This document shows positions 44,852-52,635 of a DNA stretch of 64,000 nucleotides, in pieces (position 1 is the stretch's first letter; every line of letters begins with the position of its first letter). The position numbers were made by a program, and so were the translations under genes. Under the pieces are notes generated by a model. It saw only the letters and a list, made by a program, of their open reading frames with translations. It did no database searches and was not told the DNA's origin. Origin of the DNA: Fluviibacter sp964498255 (GTDB lineage: Bacteria; Pseudomonadota; Gammaproteobacteria; Burkholderiales; Rhodocyclaceae); assembly GCA_964498255.1 (NCBI GenBank), contig CAZCGW010000002.1, positions 1 to 64,000 of the forward strand, given 5' to 3'.

Positions 44852-45677
44852 CCCTTTTAAGGATTTCGAAGCGCAAGGCTATTTGCGGAATCGCTTTCAA
44901 GAAAAAGACTTCAGAATCATCAAGCAAATCGAGCACGAAGTATTCCTTCGGAATGCTCCCGTTGCTCAACGTCAGCTACAAACGAAGGACGTGCTGACCT
45001 ACGATGATTTTTTAGAAACCCACCGAATTCTGTTTTCCGAGTTTTACCCATGGGCGGGGAAAGACCGTGCAGCTACGTCGCCAGAAAGTGGCGTGAAAAA
45101 GGGTGAAACACATTTTGCACACCCATCATCTTCACGGTTAGCAGTGGAACAAGGTTTGCGGCTTGGGCAAGAGCACGACACCATGAATCGCAAGCCCGGC
45201 GAGATCATGGGCTTATTCGCTTATGGACACCCATTCTTAGACGGCAATGGCCGCACAATGTTGCTGGTTCACATTGAACTGTCTCATCGTGCAGGCTTTT
45301 CAATCGATTGGGCCAAAACCGAAAAGCTAGATTACCTCCAAACTTTAAGCCGAGAAATCGAAAAGCCTGGTTGCGGTATCTTGGACGACTACCTGCTCAG
45401 ATTTAAGGGCCAAAGATTAGAGCAAAACCCCCAAAAGATTAGCCTCTCGTCAATCAAGGGTTTGGATGGCCGCCATGAATCGAATCAGCTTGAAAGCAAC
45501 CTTAACGATCCAATCGTTGCAGAAGAATATCGCCGCTTTGATGAGCGTCGCGGTTATTCTTACGTAACTGCGCCATTATCTGAGCGCAGCGGAGCAGAGC
45601 TTACCCCAAAGGCAAATGAGGTCATGCCCCCCAAAAAGATCGCCACCAAGAAAAGATCGAACGGGCTCGATCGCTAA
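44844..45677 (+). CDS. Fic-domain protein (probable nucleotidyltransferase) with cationic tail
   Basis: A 277-residue Fic protein starting at GTG 44844. The Fic core (about 45-195) has the loop motif HPFLDGNGRTML; canonical motifs end GNGRxxR, so the second Arg is Leu here. The catalytic His and the anion-binding GNGR remain. Residues from about 195 are an extension ending in a Lys/Arg-rich tail (PPKKIATKKRSNGLDR), like translocation signals of P-type T4SS. The last 56 bases overlap convergent traF. Confidence 0.85.
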   Translation: MFDPFKDFEAQGYLRNRFQEKDFRIIKQIEHEVFLRNAPVAQRQLQTKDVLTYDDFLETHRILFSEFYPWAGKDRAATSPESGVKKGETHFAHPSSSRLAVEQGLRLGQEHDTMNRKPGEIMGLFAYGHPFLDGNGRTMLLVHIELSHRAGFSIDWAKTEKLDYLQTLSREIEKPGCGILDDYLLRFKGQRLEQNPQKISLSSIKGLDGRHESNQLESNLNDPIVAEEYRRFDERRGYSYVTAPLSERSGAELTPKANEVMPPKKIATKKRSNGLDR

Positions 45678-46233
45678 GAATAAGATTTTCGCGCACGCGA
45701 AAATCCCGACTTTCAGCCTGTACCCCCGTTACGCTTTCCACTGAGATAGACCCAAAATACCGAGAGTCGAAGCTGTACTGGGCCAACTCCGGCGTGGCAC
45801 CGGGTCCAAAGACCCATATTTCATTATCTTTGATCTCAATGCGGCCCCGTAGGCGCGGCAAATCGGGTTTGTCCAAGGGAGTGCTACCGCGCAGGAAAAA
45901 GTCATTGATAAATACGCCAGCGTTGGTGATTTCAACAACATCACCGCCAACCGCAACGACTTCCTTGAGCATGGGCTCTCCTCCACCGTTACAACGCCCC
46001 CTAGCGTAGAAGGGGAATCTGCCTGGGTTTACCCAGTCGGGCGGACAAAACTCCACAACGGCGCCCGGTTGAATCTTCGTTACTGGATACTCCAACTTAT
46101 AAAATCCAATCGGCATTGAACGCGTATAGTTAATCCTATACCCCACGTACAACAGATACTGGACAGAAAACCAAAGTCCAAACAGCAAAAAAATGGGGAC
46201 TAACAAATAACCCCACTTAGGTTTATGTCTCAT
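45622..46233 (-). CDS. TraF-like S26 family peptidase
   Basis: A 203-residue membrane peptidase of the S26 type with an N-terminal helix, the catalytic Ser in RSMPIGFYKL and Lys in KEVVAVGGD. TraF enzymes mature or cyclise conjugative pilin, fitting VirB2 here. ATG 46233 overlaps the virD4 stop by one base (TAATG); a frame 30 codons longer lies inside virD4. Its 3' end overlaps fic and holds palindrome copy 3 in its coding sequence. Confidence 0.87.
   Translation of the reverse strand: MRHKPKWGYLLVPIFLLFGLWFSVQYLLYVGYRINYTRSMPIGFYKLEYPVTKIQPGAVVEFCPPDWVNPGRFPFYARGRCNGGGEPMLKEVVAVGGDVVEITNAGVFINDFFLRGSTPLDKPDLPRLRGRIEIKDNEIWVFGPGATPELAQYSFDSRYFGSISVESVTGVQAESRDFRVRENLILSDRARSIFSWWRSFWGA
45684..45705. 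repeat. TTTTCGCG palindrome, copy 3
   Basis: Ten-base perfect arms around CA; the core is TTTTCGCG-CA-CGCGAAAA with GA/TC added on the outside. Seven bases after the fic stop, and inside the 3' part of traF. Confidence 0.85.
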
Positions 46234-48155
46234 TATTGGACAAGGCGCCCAGTAGACGTTGCAGCACCGAGTTTGATTCGTTCCGCCAATGAAGCATCTA
46301 GGTAATACTTGATTTTCTGGCAATAAATTGGCGAATGGCCAGCAACAAAAACTAGCTCATCGTCGGCTGGCAATCTCAAGCACTCATCGGCTGTAAGTAA
46401 TGCGCGTTGGACAATCTGCTCGTTTGTGTTGACGTGATTCAGCATCGGAGAAATCCGGTTGCCCGAATATTGCCGTTGGATATGGCTAACGGTAGCCTGC
46501 CCCGCCATTTTCGATAGAACCTCCGCTGTTTCAATCTTGTTTGGCGCATAAGCTATTCGGATGTGGCAGTTTGAAACAATTGACTCATCGCGCCCGTAGG
46601 CCGCGTTCAGTTGTGACAGATCCTGAACAATCAATAGCGCTTTAAGCCCATAACCAGCGATAAAAGCTAAGGCCTCCTGAAAGATGTCCAATTTGCCAAG
46701 ACTAGGGAACTCATCAATGAGCAGCAGGAGCTTATGTGGGAATCGGCTCTTACCTGACCCATCTGCATTGAAATCCATGCCTTCAGTCAGGCGGCGTACA
46801 ACTTGATTGATCACCAAACGCAACAAGGGTTTCAATCGATCTTTGTCCGACGGAGGAACCACAAGGTACAAGGATGTTTTCTGGCTAACAGGATTGCCGT
46901 CGATGTCCACGCCACCCATCAAACTTTCAAGCGAAAAGTCTGACACACGCGTATTATCAGCAACAATCGGGTCCCGATACAGAGACAAGAAGGACAAGGC
47001 CGTTGAAAGCACGCCTGAGGCTTCATTGGCCGATTTATTCAAATAGGATTGTGTAGCCTGGGCCACTGCGGCCCACCCCACTTTTGCATGTTCATCGTAG
47101 GCGGTTGAATTGGCATTGGCCAAAGCGATATCGCGAATATAGGTCATGATAATCGCTGACCCCTCTGGCGCTTCTTTCTCGGCCTGCTGCGCAATAGTCT
47201 CTTCGGCGATTTTTCGGACAGCGCCACCATCTGACAATATGGCCTGAACTTGTTGGAGACAGCGGTTAGGCGAACCTTTCTCGAAATGCAATAGAACGAA
47301 GAGCAGTACACCTGTCATCAAGTCAAAGCCGGTTTTAGCCCAGTGGTCGTTTAAGCCTTTCCCATCCGGATCAACAATCATGGTTGAGATGTTTTGAACG
47401 TCCTTAACCAGGTTGCCGTCCATTCGGATTTCATCCAGAGGATTGAACCGAGCACTATCAAGAGAAGTCGGATCGAATTTAATGGTTCGTTGACCCAAAA
47501 CCTTTTGACGGAAACCACTGGTCAATGCCCAGTTTTCCCCCTTAATATCGTGAACAAGAACGGACTGATCCCAACCTAAAAGTGTGGGAATGACGATACC
47601 GACGCCCTTACCTGATCGAGTCGGCGCAAATACCATCATGTGCTCTGGCCCTTTATGGCGGAGATATTGTGTTTGGCCTTTCGAATCGCTCCAGGCTCCA
47701 AAAAGCACCCCGCCCTTGTTCTTTTCATCTGCCAGCACGCCAGCAGCCGCAACCTCCTTTGGGGTGGCCCAATGTGCCGAGCCATGCAGATCGTTGCTTT
47801 GGGATCTTGATCTTCTCGTTCGACGGTAAGCAAAGATCACGGGCATGATCAACGACAACAACCCCCCAACTGCCAGAATAAGGTGTGCGTTTGTTATTAC
47901 CGCTGCAACCCTAGGGCCGTACGATGGATTGCCAAGCTTCCATGACCAGATGAACACGTCAAATGGCGCATATACGCCAGGCGCAACCATCGGAGCCCCA
48001 AGAATCGGGGCATTATGAAAAGCGTTCGCCACATATTGGGTTGCGGCCCAACAGCTGATCAGAACGATAATGAAGAAAAGCCCAAAGCCACTCCAAATGA
48101 ACTGGGTGATGTCCTTATCTTCCTTGGGAATGTTGTACAGCTGTTTTGCTCCCAT
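46233..48155 (-). CDS. virD4: VirD4/TraG-family coupling protein
   Basis: A 640-residue inner-membrane ATPase that brings the relaxosome to the channel. Two N-terminal membrane helices (about 20-45 and 75-105), Walker A FAPTRSGKGVGIVIPTLL near residue 180 and Walker B KLLLLIDEFPSLG near residue 480. It is followed by traF with a one-base overlap. The short interval upstream holds a possible 48-residue frame. Confidence 0.95.
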   Translation of the reverse strand: MGAKQLYNIPKEDKDITQFIWSGFGLFFIIVLISCWAATQYVANAFHNAPILGAPMVAPGVYAPFDVFIWSWKLGNPSYGPRVAAVITNAHLILAVGGLLSLIMPVIFAYRRTRRSRSQSNDLHGSAHWATPKEVAAAGVLADEKNKGGVLFGAWSDSKGQTQYLRHKGPEHMMVFAPTRSGKGVGIVIPTLLGWDQSVLVHDIKGENWALTSGFRQKVLGQRTIKFDPTSLDSARFNPLDEIRMDGNLVKDVQNISTMIVDPDGKGLNDHWAKTGFDLMTGVLLFVLLHFEKGSPNRCLQQVQAILSDGGAVRKIAEETIAQQAEKEAPEGSAIIMTYIRDIALANANSTAYDEHAKVGWAAVAQATQSYLNKSANEASGVLSTALSFLSLYRDPIVADNTRVSDFSLESLMGGVDIDGNPVSQKTSLYLVVPPSDKDRLKPLLRLVINQVVRRLTEGMDFNADGSGKSRFPHKLLLLIDEFPSLGKLDIFQEALAFIAGYGLKALLIVQDLSQLNAAYGRDESIVSNCHIRIAYAPNKIETAEVLSKMAGQATVSHIQRQYSGNRISPMLNHVNTNEQIVQRALLTADECLRLPADDELVFVAGHSPIYCQKIKYYLDASLAERIKLGAATSTGRLVQ

Positions 48156-48161
48156 CTTCCC

Positions 48162-48308
48162 TCACTCCGACTGTGGGTCAGGGAATACAACAAGCTCACG
48201 GATTTCCGGGCCTTGGGCTGGAGCTGCAGGGTGTAAGTTGTTCCGCTTTCGCATTGCAAAGGGGAAGGGCAAGCTAAATATGCCGAACCGTATGTAATTT
48301 AGAAGCAT
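48162..48308 (-). CDS. Possible 48-residue protein upstream of virD4
   Basis: An open frame from ATG 48308 to a stop seven bases before virD4, with an inner ATG 18 codons in (MRKRNNLHPAAPAQGPEIRE). No good ribosome-binding site; it may be a leader or noncoding. Included because the gap between orf152 and virD4 is otherwise unexplained. Confidence 0.3.
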   Translation of the reverse strand: MLLNYIRFGIFSLPFPFAMRKRNNLHPAAPAQGPEIRELVVFPDPQSE

Positions 48309-48329
48309 GCTGTCTTTCTTCGATGTAAT

Positions 48330-48788
48330 TTAACCAATCTCTGGGCCGCTTCGCTTTGCACGCGGAGAAGATCCGAGCGATCTGGCGGGTGTCTTTATGT
48401 TTTGTCGATCGCCACCCGTGAGCTGTCGTTCAGAAACCTTCATGACGGATTCAATATTTTTCTGAATATCGTGCTTGTGCTTCTGCTCTTGATCACGGTT
48501 CGTGAGGTCCTGATCGATGTTTCGGCTCAGCAATGACTTCTGCTGGCCACCGATGGCCTTCTGAATCTTTTTCTCGGCAAGATCGGCAACCTCCTGCCCC
48601 AACGCTGTCAACTTTCCGTTTTCCACAGCAAGACCAACCGACGGGTGAGATAACGCCTCCACCTCAAAAAGAGAAGCCTTACCATCACGAACATCAAATA
48701 GCACACCAATACCAGTACTGGGATGATCTGCCAGCAGCTTGGCCAGGATTGCTTCTAATTGCATGTGTTTCTTATTTTCTTCAGACAT
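48330..48788 (-). CDS. Unknown soluble protein (orf152)
   Basis: A 152-residue acidic-then-basic protein, with a first half of mixed fold (ADHPSTGIGVLFDVRDGKA) and a second half of charged helix that ends in a basic, Ser/Pro-rich tail (SSPRAKRSGPEIG). No membrane segment. It lies between virB11-orf92 and virD4 in the same operon, so it may serve conjugation; I do not recognise it. Confidence 0.6.
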   Translation of the reverse strand: MSEENKKHMQLEAILAKLLADHPSTGIGVLFDVRDGKASLFEVEALSHPSVGLAVENGKLTALGQEVADLAEKKIQKAIGGQQKSLLSRNIDQDLTNRDQEQKHKHDIQKNIESVMKVSERQLTGGDRQNIKTPARSLGSSPRAKRSGPEIG

Positions 48789-48805
48789 AACCCATCATTT
48801 CCTTA

Positions 48806-49084
48806 CTAAAAACCGATGCCTAGAGCATCTAACCCATCATCCTTTTCAAACCACTCAACGGCTTCAATATCCGGCGCATTGAACTTTTGGAGAGCTTTGC
48901 CAACGTCTCCCTGATCGAGCCAAGAAAAACTAGATCCAGACAACTGGACATACACGCCCGTGGCTTCAATCCGGATCAACATGCCACTAACGCCACCGTC
49001 ATAGCTGACGGTTCCAACATATGCACACCCAGCCGGAATCGGCTGCGAAGGGTGCCCACCAATTTCCACGGACAATCTAGACAA
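48806..49084 (-). CDS. Unknown small protein (orf92)
   Basis: A 92-residue protein starting eight bases inside the virB11 stop region, thus translationally coupled to it. The sequence is beta-like in the first 55 residues (GCAYVGTVSYDGGVSGMLIR) then acidic. No recognised motif. Confidence 0.6.
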   Translation of the reverse strand: MSRLSVEIGGHPSQPIPAGCAYVGTVSYDGGVSGMLIRIEATGVYVQLSGSSFSWLDQGDVGKALQKFNAPDIEAVEWFEKDDGLDALGIGF

Positions 49085-50027
49085 GGTGCTCTACCTCGTA
49101 ACCTGCTTCTTCTGACCAGCCTTTGACGAGCATCACCTCTTTAACTTGGCGGCTTGTTGCGGTTCGTTCGATCGAGACAACAACGTTCACTGCCTCTGCA
49201 ATCAATTTATGCTGGGGTTGTGTCACGACTTCCTGGATTAATTGCTCAATCCGGATCAGGCCCGCTTCGCTGTTATTGGCGTGAACCGTTCCAATGCCTC
49301 CGGGATGGCCTGTATTCCAGGCCTTTAACAAGGCCAGAGCTGCACCATCGCGGACCTCGCCAACGATAATTCGATCAGGGCGCAAACGCATCGTTGCCCG
49401 AAGTAGACGTGTCATGTCCGTATTATCTGAAGTTCTCAGAAAAACCACGTTTTTTGCATTCACCTGAAGTTCGCGGGTATCTTCGATAACGACAATACGA
49501 TGCCACGGATCAATCTTTGATATGGAGTCAATGATGGCGTTAGCCAGCGTGGTTTTGCCTGTTCCTGTCCCACCCACAACCAAAATATTCATCCGCTCTG
49601 CGATTGCATTTTCTATGACTTCCTTTTGCTTAGGCGTCATGATGCCCTTGGCCACGTAATCCTCCAGCGTAAAGACAAGCAAGGCCTTCTTGCGCAGAGC
49701 GAAAGTTGTTTGCCCGACCAGCGGGGGAATCAACGCCTCAAAGCGGCTCCCGTCGATCGGCAATTCACATTCAAGAATCGGGCGCTCTTCCGTAATAACG
49801 GTTTCAAGCATTGCGGCCACCGTATCCACGATGGTTCGACTGCGAATTGGGCTTAAATCTCCCACATGGCGCATCTCACCGCCAAGCTCATCGACCCAGA
49901 GCGTGCCGTCCGGGTTGAGCATGATTTCGACAATTTTAGGATCGTTGAGATAGCCAAGAATGTCGTCGCCAAGGCTACGCTTCAACGCCGTGATCTGGCG
50001 TTCCCTGGTTTGGTCGGCAGAGGTCAT
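49077..50027 (-). CDS. virB11: VirB11-family T4SS ATPase
   Basis: A 316-residue traffic ATPase with Walker A VGGTGTGKTTLANAIID near residue 155, an Asp box, Walker B RIIVGEVRDGAAL and a His box HPGGIGTVHANN. It switches the secretion machine between pilus building and substrate transfer. TGGAG is placed seven bases before ATG 50027, which lies about 20 bases after the conserved promoter. First gene of virB11-orf92-orf152-virD4-traF. Confidence 0.95.
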   Translation of the reverse strand: MTSADQTRERQITALKRSLGDDILGYLNDPKIVEIMLNPDGTLWVDELGGEMRHVGDLSPIRSRTIVDTVAAMLETVITEERPILECELPIDGSRFEALIPPLVGQTTFALRKKALLVFTLEDYVAKGIMTPKQKEVIENAIAERMNILVVGGTGTGKTTLANAIIDSISKIDPWHRIVVIEDTRELQVNAKNVVFLRTSDNTDMTRLLRATMRLRPDRIIVGEVRDGAALALLKAWNTGHPGGIGTVHANNSEAGLIRIEQLIQEVVTQPQHKLIAEAVNVVVSIERTATSRQVKEVMLVKGWSEEAGYEVEHLV

Positions 50028-50045
50028 TAGCTGCTCCAGTAATAA

Positions 50046-50074
50046 TAGATATCACTACTGGGAGCGGCTGTCCG
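50046..50074 (-). promoter_or_regulatory. Conserved tra promoter/operator, copy 3 (virB11 operon)
   Basis: On the minus strand: CGGACA, 17-base spacer with GCTCCCAGTAGTGA, then TATCTA. Two of the fourteen conserved spacer bases differ from the other copies. Confidence 0.75.
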
Positions 50075-50104
50075 GCCTGTTAAAACGAAGCGTCGCTGCC
50101 TAAG

Positions 50105-50122
50105 TTTTCGCGCACGCGAAAA
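50105..50122. repeat. TTTTCGCG palindrome, copy 4
   Basis: TTTTCGCG-CA-CGCGAAAA, perfect 8-bp arms. It lies 20 bases after the relaxase stop and 31 bases from the virB11 promoter; unlike the other three copies no plus-strand gene abuts it. Confidence 0.85.
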
Positions 50123-50141
50123 TCTCTGTTCTGGCGAAAAC

Positions 50142-51932
50142 TCATCGTGACGGTCCTCGATCCTTCCTGTTAGTTGCGAATCGGTCTTTTGGCTGGCCTA
50201 ACCCTTGTAGGTCGGGATTCACCACCTTGATACCCAGACGACTTGCCATTTCAGCCGCCTTCACCCTGAAGTCCCGGCTGCCAGTTAACTCAACGCGACC
50301 ACCGTACTTTTGAGCTGCTAGGCGCAACGCAGCCTCTAGACTATTAGAAGTCTTATCGTGCATTTCGATCCGAGGACCGGTGTCAGTGAATGTTTTGACA
50401 CCAGCCGCCGTCTTATAAATAACGCGCTGACGTTTGGAGTCGATTTCAGCCGATAGACCGGCCAAGGTCATTTTGTGGAGCCGATCTTCAACTTCCGCTC
50501 CCTCGATGCCAGCCTGCTTCTTTTTCTTTTCGCGCTGTTCGCGATACTTGATGCCTCTCAAAGCCGCTTGCGCAGCTTCGTCGCCTTGGTGTGCCTGCTT
50601 TTCAAGCCAGTCCCGGAAAACTTCTGTTCGCTTGATTTGAGGATTGAGAGCTTCGCGCTCTTTCGCGTGCCGTTGCTGCATCGCTTCACGCTCTTTTGCC
50701 GCCTCAAACGCCCAAAGGCTCAAAGAAATTCCTATATTCGCCCCTTTTGCTTTTGCGTTAGCCCGAACAGCCAGCCGCTGAGTCTTGTTTCGAACCGTTA
50801 AAGCGGCCCTTTCTTCGAAGTGCTTGGCTTTAAGACCCAATCGAAGCCCTTTGCGCTCTTCTTTGATCGCAATCTGACCTACCTTATAGCGCTGGAGAAG
50901 CATTTCGCGAGCATCAGCGCGTTCCTTCCTTCGGAGAAGGCGCTGTTCATCAGAAACAGGCCCCTTCTGTGGTTTTAGGCTTTCCTCATAGCGGCCTTGG
51001 CGAACTTTCGTTGTTACATCTGGCAGAGCATACGGACCCAACGTCTTCTCAAGGTTTGATTTAGTGGCGAATCGACCTAATTGAGAAGCCTTTGCAGCCA
51101 TTACCTGGCCATCGGCCAATGTAGTAGTAACAACCATACCGCTGCCTTTGGGCACTATCTGGAGGCCATACTCAGCCATAGCCTCATGAACCCTTTGCCA
51201 TGATGGTGCATCAGTCAAAATGCCTTTGAGTGCCTGAGCCGGATCTTTGGAGACCCATCGCTGGAAGGATTCTTCCGTTGTATTAATCTCTGAGCGTAGA
51301 GCCGCCTGAGTCAATTTGACCGCATCCGCCTCTTGCAAGAGTCCACGCTCGCGGCGCTCTGACCTACTCATACGGATGATTTCGGTTTTGCCGTCAACGT
51401 CTATAGCAATCCAGGGCCCGTTACTATGAGTCCAGCCCTGCTCTAACTCAATTTCCCGCATGGCCTTATCAAGGGTTAAAAAATCCCAACCTGGCACAGG
51501 AATCACTTTGTGAGGTACATCAGGCCTAACTCGGTTTACAACCAGGTGAACGTGGTCGTTATCCGTATCCTGATGCAAAGCCCATACAGCTGTGCATTCA
51601 TCGAAACCCAGCGATTTCATCACATGAAGACAAGCCTTTTCAGCCTGTTTCGCGGTTGGATGCTCCCCCTCCTGCCAATTAATAGACACGTGATAGAGAG
51701 GATTTGACTTGATTCCACTGCATTGGGTTAACGAGTCCCAATACTCGGCCATTGTTTCACGGTCCTCTTGGCTATTGATTAGCCCGTCATCATTGATCAC
51801 GCCCATTTGGGGCGGCCCAAACTGAGCCAGCTCATCAGCCTGGTCCGGTTGATCCCGACCAAGGTAGGCAAGAAGCAATTTTGAAGATACCGGCCCCGTC
51901 TTTTTAATATTAATGACCTTGGCCAGCATCAT
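50142..51932 (-). CDS. MOBP-type relaxase
   Basis: A 596-residue relaxase that nicks oriT and pilots the DNA strand. The catalytic Tyr is probably Tyr23 (LLLAYLGRD), and the metal-binding histidine motif is HQDTDNDHVHLVVNRV. A long, charged helical middle (about 300-470) is followed by a C-terminal domain (about 490-580, ETTAGVKTF-like and GGRVELTGSRDF) that resembles LPD7. It overlaps mobC by four bases and is last in that operon. Confidence 0.9.
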   Translation of the reverse strand: MMLAKVINIKKTGPVSSKLLLAYLGRDQPDQADELAQFGPPQMGVINDDGLINSQEDRETMAEYWDSLTQCSGIKSNPLYHVSINWQEGEHPTAKQAEKACLHVMKSLGFDECTAVWALHQDTDNDHVHLVVNRVRPDVPHKVIPVPGWDFLTLDKAMREIELEQGWTHSNGPWIAIDVDGKTEIIRMSRSERRERGLLQEADAVKLTQAALRSEINTTEESFQRWVSKDPAQALKGILTDAPSWQRVHEAMAEYGLQIVPKGSGMVVTTTLADGQVMAAKASQLGRFATKSNLEKTLGPYALPDVTTKVRQGRYEESLKPQKGPVSDEQRLLRRKERADAREMLLQRYKVGQIAIKEERKGLRLGLKAKHFEERAALTVRNKTQRLAVRANAKAKGANIGISLSLWAFEAAKEREAMQQRHAKEREALNPQIKRTEVFRDWLEKQAHQGDEAAQAALRGIKYREQREKKKKQAGIEGAEVEDRLHKMTLAGLSAEIDSKRQRVIYKTAAGVKTFTDTGPRIEMHDKTSNSLEAALRLAAQKYGGRVELTGSRDFRVKAAEMASRLGIKVVNPDLQGLGQPKDRFATNRKDRGPSR

Positions 51933-52267
51933 TCGCCTCCTTCATCACTGCGCACCACTTTTGTGCGCTTTTTGGCAAGTTTGTCTGCTGTCGTAAAAAG
52001 CTTATTCATCGTTGCCCAATATTTTGACTGTTCCAAAGCTGGCCAGTGCGCATCCTTTGGGTATAGACCCTTGAGCATCCGGCCTATCCGGCGAAGCTCA
52101 TTCGCCGTCTCTTGATCAGAGACCGCGACAATCTGCTGACCCAATACCGACCTGCGCACAAATTCGCTTGGTGAGTGATTAGCCTTTTCAGCCTCGTGCC
52201 TAACCTTTTCCCATTGATCGCACGTAAAGCGTACGGTCATTCTTTTGGTTTTATTTGGAGTGTTCAT
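51929..52267 (-). CDS. MobC/TraJ-like relaxosome accessory protein
   Basis: A 112-residue protein with a ribbon-helix-helix start (MTVRFTCDQWEKVRHEAEKA) followed by SPSEFVRRSVLG and RRIGRMLKGL, the style of plasmid mobilisation MobC proteins that bind oriT and bend DNA for the relaxase. An ATG at 52267 is used; the open frame extends further but that part is not protein-like. If the degenerate promoter-like site at 52264-52292 is used as a promoter, the start would move to 52240. Confidence 0.75.
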   Translation of the reverse strand: MNTPNKTKRMTVRFTCDQWEKVRHEAEKANHSPSEFVRRSVLGQQIVAVSDQETANELRRIGRMLKGLYPKDAHWPALEQSKYWATMNKLFTTADKLAKKRTKVVRSDEGGE

Positions 52268-52635
52268 TTTAAGTACTGGTCTGCCCTGTCCGGTGCAGTC
52301 ATGCGAACAATCCTTTCCGGGTTTCGCACGGCGTCCATACACAAGTTTTGGAAAACCGCACTGGAACCGTACAACAGTTAAAGCTAACCGCACACAGCTT
52401 TCAGAAAACCGAACGGATTAAAAGACGAAAGCATTTCGTACAAGGTATGTGTTTGTCAGACATTTACGTACGCTTTTGTACGCTTCGCTACAAAATCTAC
52501 TTAATCTCTGACAAACACCTTGGTCAGGCTCCGCCCGACACCCGACACTTTCCGTACTCCAGTACGTGTAAGTGGTGGACCATTGCGCCGCGCTTCGCTT
52601 GTTGCAATTAACTTTTCTCCAATGGAGTTAGTGGC
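52268..52635. other. Probable oriT / control region with repeats
   Basis: About 370 bases between mobC and the stb-like operon without genes. A perfect 12-bp inverted repeat, GTGTTTGTCAGA at 52449-52460 and TCTGACAAACAC at 52507-52518, encloses two GTACGCTT direct repeats at 52468-52475 and 52478-52485. CCCGACA repeats in tandem at 52534-52547, and CGTACT/AGTACG pair at 52553-52566. Location and repeats fit an origin of transfer; I cannot place the nick. Confidence 0.6.
52449..52518. repeat. Inverted repeat around tandem GTACGCTT in oriT region
   Basis: Perfect 12-bp arms (52449-52460 and 52507-52518) separated by 46 bases that contain two GTACGCTT units spaced ten bases apart, one helical turn, as expected for cooperative protein binding. 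Confidence 0.75.

Noticed and set aside
46234..46323. 30-codon N-terminal extension of traF
   Set aside because: It reads through the virD4 3' end in another frame; the one-base TAATG overlap at 46233 is the usual coupled start.
48059..48259. 66-residue open frame antisense/overlapping the start of virD4
   Set aside because: Overlaps the virD4 coding start in another frame with no ribosome-binding site; a different 48-residue frame was kept only at low confidence.
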